A DNA stretch of 64,000 nt from JBMYRH01 sp049602155 (GTDB lineage Bacteria > Myxococcota_A > UBA9042 > PHBI01 > JBMYRH01): contig JBMYRH010000023.1 in assembly GCA_049602155.1 (NCBI GenBank), forward strand, positions 1 to 64,000, in the 5' to 3' direction. Every line of letters starts with the position of its first letter. Within the stretch, counting starts at the first letter, position 1. A program made the position numbers and the translations under genes. Shown piece by piece: positions 55,948-64,000 of the stretch. A model generated the notes under the pieces. The model was not told where the DNA came from. It ran no database searches and was given only the letters and a program-made list of their open reading frames with translations.

Positions 55948-57057
55948 ATGGATCCGGTTACTGGCGGAATCGCCGCTGCATTTGCGATCGTCTCGATCGT
56001 TCTCTTTTTGCAGGTCATGAAGCAATCAGGCGTTGTCGCTGAGCTTCAAAAGAGCCTCGACGACGCGCAACGCGATCTCAAGAAGACCAGCCAACAGCTG
56101 TCGCAGAAGGTCGAGAAGTACAACAAGAAGGCCCAGCAAGCCTCGAAGAACCAGAACGCGTCCAAAGACCAGAAGACTCGCATCGCGAGCCTCCAGGATG
56201 AGCTCCACACGACCAAAGCCGACCTTGGCAAATCCAAGGACAAGGTGAAGTCCTTCTCCAGCGAAGTGAACCGCCTGCGCATCGAGCGTGAGGAGCTTCG
56301 CCAAGCGCTGAACTCCGCAAAGAACCGCGCCTCTGCGATCGCCGCAGAGCCACACCCTCAGCCGGTGGCGGCAGCCCCCTCAGACAGCGCCTCCGAGGCG
56401 CCCCCTGAGCCGCCACGTCAAGAGAGCGCCAAGGCCAGCGTCGGCCGCTTGGAGCGTGATCTGGAGCGCGCCCGAAAAGATCTCGAGCGTGAGTCTGAGA
56501 CGAACAAGCGGCTGAAGCGTCGCCTCGTCGAGACGACCGCCAACTACCGCGCAGCGAGCCGCAAGAACGAGCACAATCGTCGCGCATACGTCATCACGCA
56601 GCTGCAGCTGGACCTCCTGCAGGATGAGAATTACACGCTGAAGCATGGGACGCCTCCCCCCTTCCCTCAGGCGGAGAAGGCTGCAAAGCGTAAAGCCCTG
56701 CTCCCCGAGGAGGAGCGCTTGGTCATCAACCTCGACGCAGAGCCGATTCAATTGCCGAGCGCAGAGGAGCTAGACGCCGCAGAGTCTGCGCCGTCTGCTG
56801 CCATCATCGAGCGCGCGGCGGATCGTGCCCCCGAGCCCGAGCCCGAGCCCGAGGTCGAGGTCGAGCCCGAGGTCGAGGCCAAAGCAGAGCCCGAGGTCGA
56901 GGCAGAGCCCGAGGTCGAGGCAGAGCCCGAGGTCGAGGCCGCCGCAGAGCCCGAGGCTGCAGAGCCCCGGGATAGCTCTGTGAAGCGTCGCCGTAAGGTC
57001 AAGACGGAGGACGCAGTCGCGGCGAAGCCTGCGACTCCGCCGCGCCCGACGAACTAG
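55948..57057 (+). CDS. Membrane-anchored coiled-coil protein with acidic repeat
   Basis: 369 residues, ATG 55948, no strong Shine-Dalgarno. One membrane helix lies at residues 7-23 (GIAAAFAIVSIVLFLQV). A long coiled coil runs from about 28 to 135 and again from about 165 to 220 (leucine/lysine heptads rich in Gln and Lys). A linker follows, then an acidic tandem repeat PEVEAE (56829-56960) and a Lys/Arg-rich tail. With an N-terminal anchor and little exported signal, it may be cytoplasmic-side or periplasmic. No family recognised. Confidence 0.8.
   Translation: MDPVTGGIAAAFAIVSIVLFLQVMKQSGVVAELQKSLDDAQRDLKKTSQQLSQKVEKYNKKAQQASKNQNASKDQKTRIASLQDELHTTKADLGKSKDKVKSFSSEVNRLRIEREELRQALNSAKNRASAIAAEPHPQPVAAAPSDSASEAPPEPPRQESAKASVGRLERDLERARKDLERESETNKRLKRRLVETTANYRAASRKNEHNRRAYVITQLQLDLLQDENYTLKHGTPPPFPQAEKAAKRKALLPEEERLVINLDAEPIQLPSAEELDAAESAPSAAIIERAADRAPEPEPEPEVEVEPEVEAKAEPEVEAEPEVEAEPEVEAAAEPEAAEPRDSSVKRRRKVKTEDAVAAKPATPPRPTN
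56884..56937 (+). repeat. Three perfect 18-bp tandem repeats
   Basis: GCAGAGCCCGAGGTCGAG repeated three times without change, with degenerate copies either side. It encodes AEPEVE. Copy number may vary between strains without breaking the frame. Confidence 0.85.
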
Positions 57058-57066
57058 TGTGACGTC

Positions 57067-57090
57067 GCTGGGGAGCCCTCGCTCCCTGGT
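57067..57090. terminator. Candidate bidirectional hairpin between convergent genes
   Basis: GGGGAGC (57070-57076) pairs with GCTCCCT (57081-57087) over a CCTC loop, extended by wobble pairs to about 10 bp. No T-tract follows on the plus strand. It sits in a 153-bp gap between a plus and a minus gene. Confidence 0.4.
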
Positions 57091-57210
57091 GATGACGTGC
57101 CTTAGGCCGCCCTGACTAGGGTAGAGAGCCGCGATCAGCCAGACAGCACGCGAGACGACGCGCCGTCGCTCGTGATGCGGCCGTCATCGATGAGGGGGCG
57201 CAGGCGTGCT

Positions 57211-57474
57211 TCAGCTGGCGCCCTCGACGAGGTGACTCAGTTGCCCTTCGCGCATCGCGCGAGACAACTCGGTGTAGCCACCGATGAGCTCTCCGTCGAC
57301 GAGGATGATGGGGACGGTGCGCCAGCCCGTCTCCTCGACGAGCCGCGCGCGCTCCGCAGGTTGTCCCCCGAGGTCGATGGCCTCGTAGGCGATCTTCTTG
57401 GAGTCCAAGAGGCGCTTTGCGGCGTTGCAATAGCCGCAGAACGGCCCGGTATAGACTGTGACTCGTGCGCTCAT
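57211..57474 (-). CDS. Glutaredoxin
   Basis: 87 residues from ATG 57474. The ATGA at 57474-57471 overlaps the stop codon of the matrixin gene, so the two are coupled. The longer form starting at 57537 would begin in the matrixin gene and is rejected. Active site CGYC (C13, C16), preceded by YTGPF, TVP cis-proline segment (WRTVPIILVDG) and GG at IGGYTEL all fit monothiol/dithiol glutaredoxins of the GrxC type. It is cytoplasmic, reducing disulfides with glutathione. Its place after a cysteine-rich protease is curious. Confidence 0.92.
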   Translation of the reverse strand: MSARVTVYTGPFCGYCNAAKRLLDSKKIAYEAIDLGGQPAERARLVEETGWRTVPIILVDGELIGGYTELSRAMREGQLSHLVEGAS

Positions 57475-59561
57475 GCTTGGATCTCCGAGGCGCGCTGACG
57501 GCGCAGCCAGAGGAAGGGCAGGAGGGCGAACCACCACAGCGGGCTCGTATCGCCACCCTGGCAGCCGCCATCGCTCACGGTGCCATCCCCTGGCGTGGTG
57601 GTCGGCGTGGTGCCAGTCGTGGTGCCATCGGTCTCGCTGGTGCCCTCGCCGGTCTGGGTGTTGTCTCCCTCGCCAGTCCCTGGCTCGTCGACCGGGTCGG
57701 TGGTCCCTGGATCAGGGGTCGTCGGGCTTGCGTCTTCCTCAACGGGGGGCGTGGTCTGAGTATCAGGCTCAGGTCCGACATCTGCATCCGTGGGTGTCGG
57801 GGTGCTGGTGTCCGGGGTCGGCGTTGGGGTCGTCCCTGCGTCCTCTGCGGGCGGGTCTGGCTCGGTCGGGGTCGTCCCGAACGAGGTACAGATGCCGTGC
57901 TTGGGGTCGTTGTTGTCGCCCAAGGTCTCGCAGGTCTGCCCCAGTGTGCAGCCGAGGTTGTTGGCGAAGAGTTTACAGTCGCGATGACAGGTCTCGACGG
58001 TGCCTTTACCTAGGTGGCAAATCAGGTTCTCCTCGCAGGGCGTGCTGGCGTCGCAGGCCTGCCCCTCGGTCGCGCCGTAGTTCTTCGGGAGGCAGCGCCC
58101 AGTGATGTACTGGGCCCACTTCTCGTAGCGCCACTGGCACGCCTCGTCCTCGAGGCAGCCCGTATCAGCCAGCGGCTCACAGGGGCGATGGCACTCGCCC
58201 GGGCCGCTGTTCGTGTCCTTTTGGCAAGCCAGGCCGTCTGCGCAGTCATTCGGGTTTTGACAGCTGCCCCCGGCGACGACGCCGTCACAGTACCCTTCAA
58301 CGCAGGTCGTCCCAGCGGGGCAAGAGGCCGTCGAGGCGCAGGGTTGCGTGCAGCTGCCCTCGACGCAGTAGGTGCCCTGGCACTGGATGGGGGTGTAGCA
58401 AGGTTGCCCGTTCAAGCTCGTGCCCGGGGGGACACAGACGCTGTCGAAGTAGCACTGGTTGCCATTCGGGCAGGTGCCGCCGTTGGCGCCACAGGGGAGG
58501 GTGCAGGTGCCGTAGCTCGTAGTGAAGTTGATGCACATCCCGGTCTCGCACTCGCTCGCTTCGTCACAGAGCGCCCCATAGGGTTTGTTGCCGGCTTTGA
58601 GGCACACCCCGCCCATGCAGGTCATCCCCTCTGGGCACCAGCTGGTGCAGGTCTGCGAGCAGTAGATCTCCTCGGCCATCACCAAGCAGACGCCACCTTC
58701 ACAGGTTTGATGGCCGTAGCAGAATTCGCCATTCGGGATGTTGCCCCCGGCGTCGTGGCAGTAGCCATTGTCTGGGATGCATTGACTCGGGATGTCGTCG
58801 TTAATGTTCTGGCAATGGAAGTCGGCCGGGCAGTCACCGTCGTTCGAGCAGTTCTGTCCACAGAAGGCCTCAGCGCCACCCCAAGCGAGGCAATACCCGT
58901 CTGCACAGTTGGAGCTCTCGTCACAGGCGTCGCAGGCGATGCCGTCGGTGAAGCTCCCGACAGGGTAGAGGAAGCAGGCACCGCGCTGGTCGTCCTCTTC
59001 CAGGCTCCTCAAGTGCGATGAGCCTCCAGAGAAGAACATCGTAGAGTCGGGGTAGCGAGGGTGATCCAGGCCGATGGAGTGGCCGATCTCATGGGTCACG
59101 ACGCCCTGCACATCCTGGTAGCCGTAGCCGGGGTTCATGCTCGTGGTCCACTCCACTTCCACCGCGTTGAAGACGATGTCGACGCTCTTGATCTCGCCCT
59201 GCCAAGTCGGGTCGGGGAGCGCGTAAGCGAGCGCATCACCGACTGAGGGATCCCAGTTGCTGGTCTGGACATAGACGTGGATCCCGGTGTCAGAGTCCCA
59301 GGTCTTAAACCCCTTATAGTCAAAGCTGATGGTCGAGCAATCGACGTCTTCCCACGACTGGAAAGCGGCCTCGATGGCGCTCTGAAAATCCGCGCTGTCC
59401 ATCCCGGGCATGCCGCCGGTCTCGATGGTCCAATCGACCGTGTTGGTATCCCAACGGAGGTTGTTGCCGTTCTGTAGGCGAATGGTCACATAGGCCTGGG
59501 CGGCGGTCGTGATGGTCAGCCCGACGAAGAGCAGGATCGCGGCGGTGAGGATGCGCTTCAT
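57471..59561 (-). CDS. Matrixin-type zinc metalloprotease with Cys-rich repeats and MYXO-CTERM-like tail
   Basis: 696 residues. The start ATG 59561 has GGAGGT 6 nt upstream. The signal peptide ends at AQA (23). The metalloprotease domain is at about 24-205: HEIGHSIGLDH, giving ligands H157, H161 and H167 and catalytic E158, with a Met-turn at M175 (STMFF), all intact. Residues about 210-535 hold repeated Cys-rich C...CxxGxxC units. A Pro/Thr-rich linker (545-660) is followed by a tail with Cys667, a hydrophobic segment (PLWWFALLPFLWL) and RRQR, like a MYXO-CTERM sorting tag. It is likely surface anchored and proteolytic. Its start overlaps the upstream gene by 4 nt (ATGA). Confidence 0.9.
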   Translation of the reverse strand: MKRILTAAILLFVGLTITTAAQAYVTIRLQNGNNLRWDTNTVDWTIETGGMPGMDSADFQSAIEAAFQSWEDVDCSTISFDYKGFKTWDSDTGIHVYVQTSNWDPSVGDALAYALPDPTWQGEIKSVDIVFNAVEVEWTTSMNPGYGYQDVQGVVTHEIGHSIGLDHPRYPDSTMFFSGGSSHLRSLEEDDQRGACFLYPVGSFTDGIACDACDESSNCADGYCLAWGGAEAFCGQNCSNDGDCPADFHCQNINDDIPSQCIPDNGYCHDAGGNIPNGEFCYGHQTCEGGVCLVMAEEIYCSQTCTSWCPEGMTCMGGVCLKAGNKPYGALCDEASECETGMCINFTTSYGTCTLPCGANGGTCPNGNQCYFDSVCVPPGTSLNGQPCYTPIQCQGTYCVEGSCTQPCASTASCPAGTTCVEGYCDGVVAGGSCQNPNDCADGLACQKDTNSGPGECHRPCEPLADTGCLEDEACQWRYEKWAQYITGRCLPKNYGATEGQACDASTPCEENLICHLGKGTVETCHRDCKLFANNLGCTLGQTCETLGDNNDPKHGICTSFGTTPTEPDPPAEDAGTTPTPTPDTSTPTPTDADVGPEPDTQTTPPVEEDASPTTPDPGTTDPVDEPGTGEGDNTQTGEGTSETDGTTTGTTPTTTPGDGTVSDGGCQGGDTSPLWWFALLPFLWLRRQRASEIQA

Positions 59562-60118
59562 GGTGCACCTCCCGTGGTCCTGACGTCCGAGATCGCTTGG
59601 AGCAGCACCTCCAAGGAAGTGTGGTTCGGTGCGCGGTTCCCTGCGGGTTGCGGGAGCGCCGCGAAGCCCAGGTGGCCAAGGTCACGGGTCACGGTGGCTT
59701 TGCCTGCGTTGTCTCGCAGCACGAAGTAGCTCCCCTGGGACATGCCCACGAGGTAGTGAAGCGCGCCGTCTGTGCGCGTGAAGAGCACGATCTCGTCCCC
59801 TAGGGTGAAGTCAGTGGTCCCGACGAGCCGAGTCTCAAGGCCGTCTAAGATGCCGCCGAGCTGTCGAAGGACGATGACCTCACCGGGGCGGACGTGCCCG
59901 CCGATGGCTTGATCGACGCGGATGACGGTGTGGGTGTAGACACGATCCCACCATGCGTCGTAGACCACCTCCTCGTCGATGACTTCACCACGCATGACTT
60001 CGTGTGCCTCTGTGGCCAAACCCCGCAGCGTGAAAGGCTTCACAATCGTCGCCCAAGCCGCTGTGCTCACAGCAGCGAGTGCGCATCCCAACAGTATCAC
60101 TAAAGCCCGACGGAGCAT
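59558..60118 (-). CDS. Exported protein of unknown function, coupled to the matrixin gene
   Basis: 186 residues. The start ATG 60118 has AGGAG 6 nt upstream. The signal peptide is LVILLGCALAAVSTAAWA. The body is a beta-rich domain (TEAHEVMRGEVIDEE, THTVIRVDQAIGGHV, GEVIVLRQLGGILDGL, LGDEIVLFTRTDG) with no cysteines and a short tail. Proteins of this layout are often found next to matrixins in Myxococcota. It might be a propeptide-like partner or inhibitor of the protease, which is inference. The three-gene order is unknown, matrixin, glutaredoxin, all by 4-nt overlaps. Confidence 0.82.
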   Translation of the reverse strand: MLRRALVILLGCALAAVSTAAWATIVKPFTLRGLATEAHEVMRGEVIDEEVVYDAWWDRVYTHTVIRVDQAIGGHVRPGEVIVLRQLGGILDGLETRLVGTTDFTLGDEIVLFTRTDGALHYLVGMSQGSYFVLRDNAGKATVTRDLGHLGFAALPQPAGNRAPNHTSLEVLLQAISDVRTTGGAP

Positions 60119-60205
60119 CTTGCTCTCCTTGAGTTCCGTTGAAGCGCCAGGGTCGTCGCGCGGTGCGAGACATGGAGCTTCGGGCGAGGACTATACCGAG
60201 TTTTT

Positions 60206-60955
60206 ATGGCCACGTTCCACGTTGATGTGTCGCAGGGTGAGATTCAGGCGGTTTTCCAACCCGAGCTGGTCGCCGGTCACCTCCTTCGTCGTTACAAACG
60301 CTTCCTCGCAGATGTGCGCCTGACCGATGGGACAGAGATCACCGCGCACTGCATGAACCCAGGGAGCATGAAGGGGCTCGTCGCTGAGGAGAGCCCGGTC
60401 TGGTTAACCCCGCACGACGATCCGAAGCGGAAGTTGCAGTGGACTTGGCAGGTCGCCACTGAGGGTGAGAGCGCCGTCGGCGTCAACACCAACCTGCCCA
60501 ACGGGCTGGTCGCCGCCGCGGTCGCCGCCGACGCGATCCCTGAGCTCGCCGGGTACACGAGCCATCGTAGGGAGGTCCGCTACGGGGAGGAGAAGTCGCG
60601 CATCGATCTGCTGGCAGAAGCGCACCCCGACGATCCACGGCCCTGCTACATCGAGATCAAGAGCGTCACGCTCGCGGTCGACGGGGTCGCGATGTTCCCA
60701 GACGCGGTCACCAAGCGCGGCTTGAAGCACCTGCGGGAGCTCGAGCGGGTGGTCGCTGAGGGCGGTCGCGCCGTGATGTTCTATCTCGTCCAGCGCACTG
60801 ATTGCTCTCGCTTTGCCCCCGCAGCGCACATCGATCCGGCCTACGCGGAGGGGGTCGCTCACGCGAAAGCCGCGGGGGTGGAGGTCCTCGTGTGGTCCGC
60901 GGAGGTCACCCCCCAAGGGGTCCGCTTAGACCGCCCTCTGCCAGCCGAGGCTTGA
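60206..60955 (+). CDS. sfsA: SfsA family DNA-binding protein / nuclease-like
   Basis: 249 residues. ATG 60206 is 87 nt from the divergent gene. The conserved SfsA signatures are present: RRYKRFLADVRL, HCMNPGSMKGL, NTNLPNGLV, the PD-(D/E)xK-like RIDLLAE...CYIEIKSVTLA, FPDAVTKRGLKHLREL and the C-terminal FAPAAHIDPAYAEGV. Usual length is about 230-240. SfsA was described as a maltose-regulon factor. Later work finds a nuclease fold. A direct role here is not known. Confidence 0.93.
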   Translation: MATFHVDVSQGEIQAVFQPELVAGHLLRRYKRFLADVRLTDGTEITAHCMNPGSMKGLVAEESPVWLTPHDDPKRKLQWTWQVATEGESAVGVNTNLPNGLVAAAVAADAIPELAGYTSHRREVRYGEEKSRIDLLAEAHPDDPRPCYIEIKSVTLAVDGVAMFPDAVTKRGLKHLRELERVVAEGGRAVMFYLVQRTDCSRFAPAAHIDPAYAEGVAHAKAAGVEVLVWSAEVTPQGVRLDRPLPAEA

Positions 60956-60988
60956 TCCGTAGCCCACCTCGGGTTAGTCGATCGTACT

Positions 60989-61372
60989 ATGAGTGAAGCG
61001 ATTACACGTGGCGTGGCAGTCACGGTTCGTGCGTTCTACGTGGCAGAGCGCAGCGACCCGGAGCAGGACTATTATTTCTTCGCGTACCGCGTCCGCATCG
61101 CGAACGTGGGCGATGAGCCGGTTCAATTGATGAGCCGCCATTGGATCATCACCGACGGTGAGGACGCAGTCGAAGAGGTCAAAGGCCCTGGGGTCATCGG
61201 CGAGCAGCCGCGTCTTGAGCCTTCTCAGTCGTTCGAATACACCAGCGCGTGCCCCTTGAGCACCCCGGTGGGGACGATGCAGGGGACCTACCAGATGGTG
61301 CTCTCAAACGGTGAGGGCTTCGACGCCGAGATAGCGCCCTTCACGCTGGCCGCACCCAACGCGCTGAACTGA
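60989..61372 (+). CDS. apaG: ApaG (DUF525) protein
   Basis: 127 residues, ATG 60989, 33 nt after sfsA. The ApaG fold is clear: Ig-like beta-sandwich with GVAVTVRAFYVAERSDP, YFFAYRVRIANVGDEPVQLMSRHWIITD, GPGVIGEQPRLEPSQSFEYTS and GTMQGTYQM. The GxGVVG-type loop is GPGVIG here. ApaG is linked to ApaH and to F-box-like partners in other organisms. It is a cytoplasmic protein of uncertain role. Its stop is only 9 nt from the convergent gene stop. Confidence 0.93.
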   Translation: MSEAITRGVAVTVRAFYVAERSDPEQDYYFFAYRVRIANVGDEPVQLMSRHWIITDGEDAVEEVKGPGVIGEQPRLEPSQSFEYTSACPLSTPVGTMQGTYQMVLSNGEGFDAEIAPFTLAAPNALN

Positions 61373-61381
61373 CCCGCCTGC

Positions 61382-64000
61382 TTAGGGCCCGTAGGCCGGG
61401 CACATCATAGGCGCAGCGCCGCTGGGGTCCTCGATGGGCTCATTGCCGCAGTCGTAGTACCCCTGGGCGCCCTGCCAACCACAGCTCGGGTTCTCTTGGC
61501 AGGTGATGCAGTAGGTGTTGCCGTCCTGACACCAGGTGACGCGCCCCCAGGGATCGCAGCAGCCCTCGTAGCTCGCGACGATGCCGCAGCCGGTCGCTGA
61601 AGGCTCACCCGTGCCGAGGCACTCGAAGGGAGGGACGCCCTCGCACCCGTCGAGGACCTCATGGACGCAGGCGCCGTCCGGGCCGCAGCTGTCGACCGTG
61701 CAAGGGTCATCGTCGTCACAGGAGTCAGGGGTGACGACCATTGCGCAGGCCCCCGTCTCGGGTTGGCATTGGTTCGCGAGGCACTCGCCGTCACCGCTTG
61801 AGTCACAGCTCACGGGGACCCCTACCGCGACGCATTGCCCTTCCGAGCAGGCCCAAGGCGTGTCGCACAACGTGTCACTGCACCAGCCGCACTCAGCGTC
61901 CTCTGTGCATGTGGCTTCGGAGGCGGGATCGGCGCAGTCGCAGACCGCCCCGCACTCGCTGATGGCCTCTCCCACACAGATGTCATCCCAACTGTTATCG
62001 CAGCACCACGCGTCCAGGGCACAGACGCACGCCGTGATCTCTGCGTCTGTCGATTGGGGTGTCGACGACGCCGCGCAGGGGTGGCTGACCGAGCACCCTT
62101 CGATGGGGGTCGCATCGCAGCTCCCCTCTGCGGTGCAGATGTCCTGGCTGCAGAGATCGCCATCGTCGCAGGCGTCATCGTCCGGGAGCATCTCGCACTG
62201 CCCGGTGGCCGGTACACAGCTGTTTACGAGGCAGCCCATGTCAGCGATTGCCGGGCATGTCACGACCTCATCGAGCGGGGCACAGGCTCCCTCCACGCAT
62301 CCCCAAGTGCCATTACACAGGTCCCCATCATCGCACCCGGTGCATTCGGTGTCGTCGCTGCACAAGGTCGGCACCTCGGGGTCGTCACAGCTGCAAACTT
62401 GCCCGCATTGAGCCTCAGCGGTGGCGACGCAGGTGGCGTCCCAAGCGCCGCTGCAGCAGTAAGGATTGATCCCGCAGACACAGGCAGTCGCCTCCTCGTC
62501 ATTCGAGGTGGGGAGCGGCGCCGAGACGCAGGGGTGATTCACACCGCAAGCCGGGTTGTCCTCGCTGAGGCACGCACCAGTCACGGCATCACAGCTGTCG
62601 TCCGTACAGGGGTCCGTGTCATCGCAGAGCTCCTCGGCGATCCCTTGCTCGCAAGCCCCCGTGCCAGGGACACAGGCGGTCTGTTGGCAGCCTGAGTCTG
62701 CTGAGGTGTCGCAGGTGACCGGGGCGGTCTCTACACACCCTCCACCCTGACAAAGCCAGGTCCCGTTGCAGAGGTCGGCGTCGTCACAGAAGGCGCAGTC
62801 GGCGTTGGTGTCACAGGTCAGGGTGTCTGGCGTGATCACGGCACAGTCGCACTCCAAGCCGCACTCCGTTTGAGCAGCTGTGACGCACACCTCGGACCAT
62901 GCGCCGGCGCAGCAGTCGGGGTTGGCGTCGCACGCACAGGCGTTGATCGCGTCATCGCTCGACAGGGGAGCCTCGCCTGAATGACAGGGGTGCGTGACGC
63001 CACAGCCCTCGATAGGGGTGTGAGCACAGGCCCCGCTCTCTGCGTCACAGAGGTCAGCTGTACATGGGTCGTTGTCCTCGCAGAAGCTGTCACTCTCCAC
63101 CATCGCGCATTCCCCCGTGGCGGGGTCGCAGGTTGCTTTGCTGCAGGCTGTGTCGCTGGTGGCATCGCAGCTCACCGGCGCGGAAGGTTCGCAGCGCGCG
63201 TCGACACAGAGAAAGGGTCCCGTGCATGGGCTCTCCCCGCACCACGCGCAGTCCGCATCGACCGCGCAGGCGAGGGTCTCCGGTGGGGCGTTGGTGCAGT
63301 CACAGTTCATGCCACAGGTCTCACTCGCTCCCGCGACGCAGGCGGCATCCCATGCGGTCTGACAGCAGTAGGGATCGACCGCGCACAGGCAGGTCATCAG
63401 CGCCGCGTCTCCTGCTCCAGGGGCATCGGAGGTGAGGCAGGGGTGCTGCGCACCGCAGGCCCCACTGTCCGTGTAGCTGCAGAGGCCGCTCGCTGCTTCA
63501 CAGCTGTCCAGGGTGCACGCAGAGCTGTCGTCACACAGGGCGTCGGAGGGGCTCGCGACGCAGGCCCCCGTCTCAGGGTCACATTGATTGATGAAGCAGC
63601 CGGTCGTTGGGTCGTTCTCGCAGACGACCGCCGCTCCTTGGCTGCAGAGACCGTCGGCGCAGCTCCAGGTGCCGATGCATGCGTCCCCAAAGCAGCCACC
63701 GCAGTCGCTGTCGACCTCGCAAGTGAGCGCCGCGCAGTCGCACGGGGCTGCGCAAGACTCCTCGGCGAGCTGGACACAGAAGGCGTCCCACGTGTTGCTG
63801 CAGCACCAGCTGTCGAAGGCGCACACGCAGTCCATAATCGCCGCGTCGTCTGCCCCTGGGGCATCGGAGACCTCGCAAGGGTGATTCTCTGGCGAGACGG
63901 GCGCGGCGCAATCCTCTGGGCAGTCCACGGAGGTCTCGCCGCTGTCACACGCCCCGTCTCCGCATTCTCCGAGGCAGTCTCCACCGTCGAAGTCCAACGC
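61382..64000 (-). CDS. Cysteine-rich repeat protein, 5' end outside the window
   Basis: 872 residues are visible. The frame is open to the right edge, so the signal and N terminus are missing. The TTG at 63997 is not a likely start. The visible part begins with a Myxococcus-type unit (CGDGACDSGE...CPEDC). Five repeats of about 130 residues follow, each with an HPC...CxCxxDxxCCxxxWDxxCV motif and a CNGTWxC or similar segment, then a CDDxDPCTxDxC unit. A C-terminal segment (about 790-872) has a separate Cys pattern ending in MMCPAYGP. It is likely an exported, disulfide-stabilised surface protein related in style to the giant at the left edge, but with a different repeat. Confidence 0.85.
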   Translation of the reverse strand, partial: ALDFDGGDCLGECGDGACDSGETSVDCPEDCAAPVSPENHPCEVSDAPGADDAAIMDCVCAFDSWCCSNTWDAFCVQLAEESCAAPCDCAALTCEVDSDCGGCFGDACIGTWSCADGLCSQGAAVVCENDPTTGCFINQCDPETGACVASPSDALCDDSSACTLDSCEAASGLCSYTDSGACGAQHPCLTSDAPGAGDAALMTCLCAVDPYCCQTAWDAACVAGASETCGMNCDCTNAPPETLACAVDADCAWCGESPCTGPFLCVDARCEPSAPVSCDATSDTACSKATCDPATGECAMVESDSFCEDNDPCTADLCDAESGACAHTPIEGCGVTHPCHSGEAPLSSDDAINACACDANPDCCAGAWSEVCVTAAQTECGLECDCAVITPDTLTCDTNADCAFCDDADLCNGTWLCQGGGCVETAPVTCDTSADSGCQQTACVPGTGACEQGIAEELCDDTDPCTDDSCDAVTGACLSEDNPACGVNHPCVSAPLPTSNDEEATACVCGINPYCCSGAWDATCVATAEAQCGQVCSCDDPEVPTLCSDDTECTGCDDGDLCNGTWGCVEGACAPLDEVVTCPAIADMGCLVNSCVPATGQCEMLPDDDACDDGDLCSQDICTAEGSCDATPIEGCSVSHPCAASSTPQSTDAEITACVCALDAWCCDNSWDDICVGEAISECGAVCDCADPASEATCTEDAECGWCSDTLCDTPWACSEGQCVAVGVPVSCDSSGDGECLANQCQPETGACAMVVTPDSCDDDDPCTVDSCGPDGACVHEVLDGCEGVPPFECLGTGEPSATGCGIVASYEGCCDPWGRVTWCQDGNTYCITCQENPSCGWQGAQGYYDCGNEPIEDPSGAAPMMCPAYGP

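Noticed and set aside
61835..62695. 286-residue plus ORF
   Set aside because: Antisense of the Cys-rich repeat gene, with repeated Ala/Val segments mirroring it.
1..64000. tRNA, rRNA, riboswitch, IS element or phage genes
   Set aside because: I looked for cloverleaf arms, conserved rRNA blocks, transposase motifs and terminal inverted repeats by eye and saw none.

Overview
The window looks like a chromosomal segment from a high-GC, Gram-negative bacterium of the Myxococcota / former Deltaproteobacteria type (a Bradymonadales- or Nannocystis-like relative fits best). This is inferred from the many very large cysteine-rich lipoproteins, the Myxococcus-type CGNG...CDDGN repeats, MopE-type calcium motifs, a matrixin protease with a MYXO-CTERM-like tail, and Ser/Thr kinase plus PEGA-domain genes. 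No tRNA, rRNA, CRISPR array, transposase or phage gene was recognised. There is one assembly gap (72 N at 9924-9995).

Left part, minus strand (1-12329): an HhH/ComEA-like lipoprotein, then a tight three-gene cluster of a Ser/Thr kinase with a PEGA domain, a TPR/PEGA protein and a giant (more than 2,737 residues) lipoprotein that runs off the left edge. The kinase and PEGA genes overlap by 20 nt, and the giant gene starts at a TTG one base after the PEGA stop codon. Centre, plus strand (12689-40711): a LamG-PKD-CAP lipoprotein; a 3,277-residue lipoprotein with TSP3, cysteine-rich, C-type-lectin-like, MopE and beta-propeller parts; a cobalamin-type radical SAM protein; a ComF phosphoribosyltransferase; a 4,158-residue lipoprotein of Ig-like modules and FG-GAP propellers; then a hotdog thioesterase and a membrane-anchored TPR-like protein coupled to it.

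Right part (40733-64000), mixed strands: kelch lipoprotein, short cysteine-rich lipoprotein, small membrane protein, TfoX-N protein, a tandem-duplicated UvrA of 1,790 residues, a CSLREA/glycine-rich beta-helix lipoprotein, two related HEAT-repeat exported proteins around a small lipoprotein, a coiled-coil membrane protein with an acidic tandem repeat, a translationally coupled trio (exported unknown, matrixin protease, glutaredoxin), sfsA, apaG and a second giant cysteine-rich protein running off the right edge.

Housekeeping genes (uvrA, sfsA, apaG, comF, grx, thioesterase) are a minority. Most of the DNA codes for exported, disulfide-rich, repeat-built surface proteins, and one 13-residue cysteine module recurs about 20 times in three genes on both strands. 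The likely theme is cell-surface display, adhesion or predation-type contact, with the kinase-PEGA cluster as a possible regulator of one giant protein. Function is inferred from domains only.
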